Of a DNA stretch of 20,191 nucleotides, positions 19,247-20,191 are shown one piece after another. Source of the DNA: Spirogloea muscicola (lineage: Eukaryota; Streptophyta; Zygnematophyceae; Spirogloeales; Spirogloeaceae); NCBI GenBank assembly GCA_009602725.1, contig WELB01000162.1:198299-218489 (forward strand). Direction: 5' to 3'. The position numbers were made by a program, and so were the translations under genes. Position 1 is the stretch's first letter, and each line of letters opens with the position of its first letter. Under the pieces are notes generated by a model. The model had not been told where the DNA came from, searched no databases, and saw nothing but the letters and a program-made list of their open reading frames with translations.

Positions 19247-20002
19247 GACAAGTCGGAGCTGACAGCGGCCAGCCGGGAGGCCGTGAAGCCGCAGGCCTGC
19301 TGCAAGCCCGCCGGTCCTGTGCTCACTTCAGGTAGGAGCTCCTAAAGGCCAACTGCAAGCACAAGCACGTCTGGCAATGTGGGGACCTGCCAACACATCC
19401 ACGCGACGCGGCCGGCTTGTCAGCTCCATGGCGCAGCTGCTGCTAGAAGGCAGAGGGTTGCAAGTGACGCTGCACCACCGTCGTCTCAGCCCCCCACACT
19501 TGTTCGTGGCGTCAGCCGCTGAAAGAGCTAGGAACCAGCTGCTAGGAGAGCACTCCGAGCTACAGCTATTGCCGGCAGCTCCGGCTGCTCGCGTCCCTAG
19601 ACTGCTGCAACTGCCGCCACCGCCGTGGGTGCCACCGCTGCCGCCGCCGTCAGCAGCGGAACGAGCTAGCTGCAGCTCTCTGTCGGCTCCACGACTGGCC
19701 GAGCTGCTGCTCGAGCTGCACCTAGCTGGCGAGCTCAAGCTCCGCCGGCGCCCCCGGCACCTGCGCCTTGGCCCCACCTCTGCTGTGCTTCCGGCACCGC
19801 CTCCCCTGCCCAGCCCCAGCTGCAGGACCGGGTCTCTCAGGTGGCACCTGGCACCGCTCGCCCAGCTGTCGCACGGTGGTGGACGCGGGTCCGCGCCACC
19901 ACAGCCGCCGGTGCTGCGGCGACCGGCGAGGGCCGGGGGCTGCGCAGGCTCCAGGGCGGCGGAGCGCGGGCGGGGGGGGAAGGCGCGGGGGAGGCGGCTC
20001 AC

Positions 20003-20078
20003 CGGCGCAGTCCATGCAGGGGCGGTGGAGCGGCTTCTCGCAGGCGGAGAACCCGCCTGGGCCTCGGCCTCGGCTCAC
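20003..20078 (-). CDS. Possible 5' exon with a Cys-rich motif (partial)
   Basis: On the minus strand the frame reads FSACEKPLHRPCMDCA and ends at a strong GTGAGC donor (20002), phase 1. An Ala-rich open frame extends from it toward the window edge. A phase-matching acceptor (GCTTGCAG) before 19299 would join it in frame to the exon containing the ATG at 19246, extending the zinc-finger protein N-terminally. The spaced Cys/His residues could bind zinc, but no named domain is recognised. It could equally be the end of another exon of an unrelated gene, or chance. Confidence 0.3.
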
Positions 20079-20135
20079 AGCTGCGGCGGAGGAGCTGGCG
20101 GCGGCTGCGGCGGCGGCGGCGGCAGCGGCAGCGGA

Positions 20136-20170
20136 AGCAGCAGCAGCAGCAGGAGCAGCAGCAGCAGCAA
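20136..20170. repeat. GCA trinucleotide repeat at the right edge
   Basis: GCA/CAG units interrupted by GGAGCA, followed by a purine stretch and a run of G to the window end. On the minus strand it reads as poly-Ala, poly-Leu or poly-Cys depending on frame, in the upstream flank of the zinc-finger gene. Confidence 0.8.
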
Positions 20171-20191
20171 GGAAGGAGGGGGGGGGGGGCA

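Larger units (their letters stand above)
19247..20191 (-). promoter_or_regulatory. Upstream flank of the zinc-finger gene, possibly with a 5' exon
   Basis: GC-rich sequence rich in Ala/Gly/Pro/Ser readings on both strands, with no certain gene. The strongest coding hint is the Cys-rich stretch ending at 20003, listed separately. The region is most simply the promoter, leader and first intron of the zinc-finger gene; a different gene entering from the right edge cannot be excluded. Confidence 0.4.

Noticed and set aside
1-20191. Mobile elements, CRISPR arrays, tRNA or rRNA genes, viral insertions
   Set aside because: Both strands were read for transposase, integrase or reverse-transcriptase motifs, terminal repeats, regularly spaced repeats and tRNA-like folds; none was seen.

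Overview
This looks like nuclear DNA of a green alga. The genes are spliced with GT-AG introns (one GC-AG). Gene 5' ends are strongly GC-rich, while introns and intergenic stretches are AT-richer. Proteins carry Ala/Gln/Gly low-complexity runs, and two downstream flanks contain TGTAA, the usual chlorophyte poly(A) signal. Plant-lineage families are present: a ZAT-like C2H2 zinc finger with an EAR motif and a plant-type mitochondrial uL18. A lineage below Chlorophyta cannot be fixed from this window. Exon boundaries below were derived by hand from splice signals, reading phase and family conservation.

Layout, left to right. 523-2409 (+): a three-exon, membrane-bound PAP2-type phosphatase. 2802 to about 5316 (-): a nine-exon COQ3 ubiquinone O-methyltransferase, convergent with the phosphatase. 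About 5496-6920 (-): a very acidic, lysine-rich protein with basic AT-hook-like ends, directly upstream of COQ3 on the same strand with no visible stop or intergenic gap. 7106-11924 (+): an eleven-exon coiled-coil protein with one predicted membrane segment, divergent from the acidic gene. 12579-13220 (-): a tiny three-exon gene for a small VCP/p97-interacting (SVIP-like) protein. 13424-13863 (+): a mitochondrial-type ribosomal protein uL18, divergent from the SVIP-like gene, with its 5' end damaged by an N and a 30-base T run. 14680-19246 (-): a protein of about 1.4 thousand residues with six C2H2 fingers and an EAR repression motif. 19247-20191: GC-rich upstream flank of the zinc-finger gene, possibly with one more 5' exon.

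The genes are ordinary housekeeping and regulatory functions in different compartments: lipid dephosphorylation in membranes, mitochondrial ubiquinone synthesis and translation, ER quality control through p97, and transcriptional repression. They do not form a pathway or cluster. Two divergent pairs share short GC-rich promoters (6921-7105 and 13221-13423).

I found no mobile element, CRISPR array, tRNA, rRNA or virus-like gene. The most informative points are the two genes hidden by small exons (COQ3 and the SVIP-like gene), the unresolved acidic-protein/COQ3 junction, a stop codon that overlaps a splice donor in the zinc-finger gene, and single N bases that disturb gene models.
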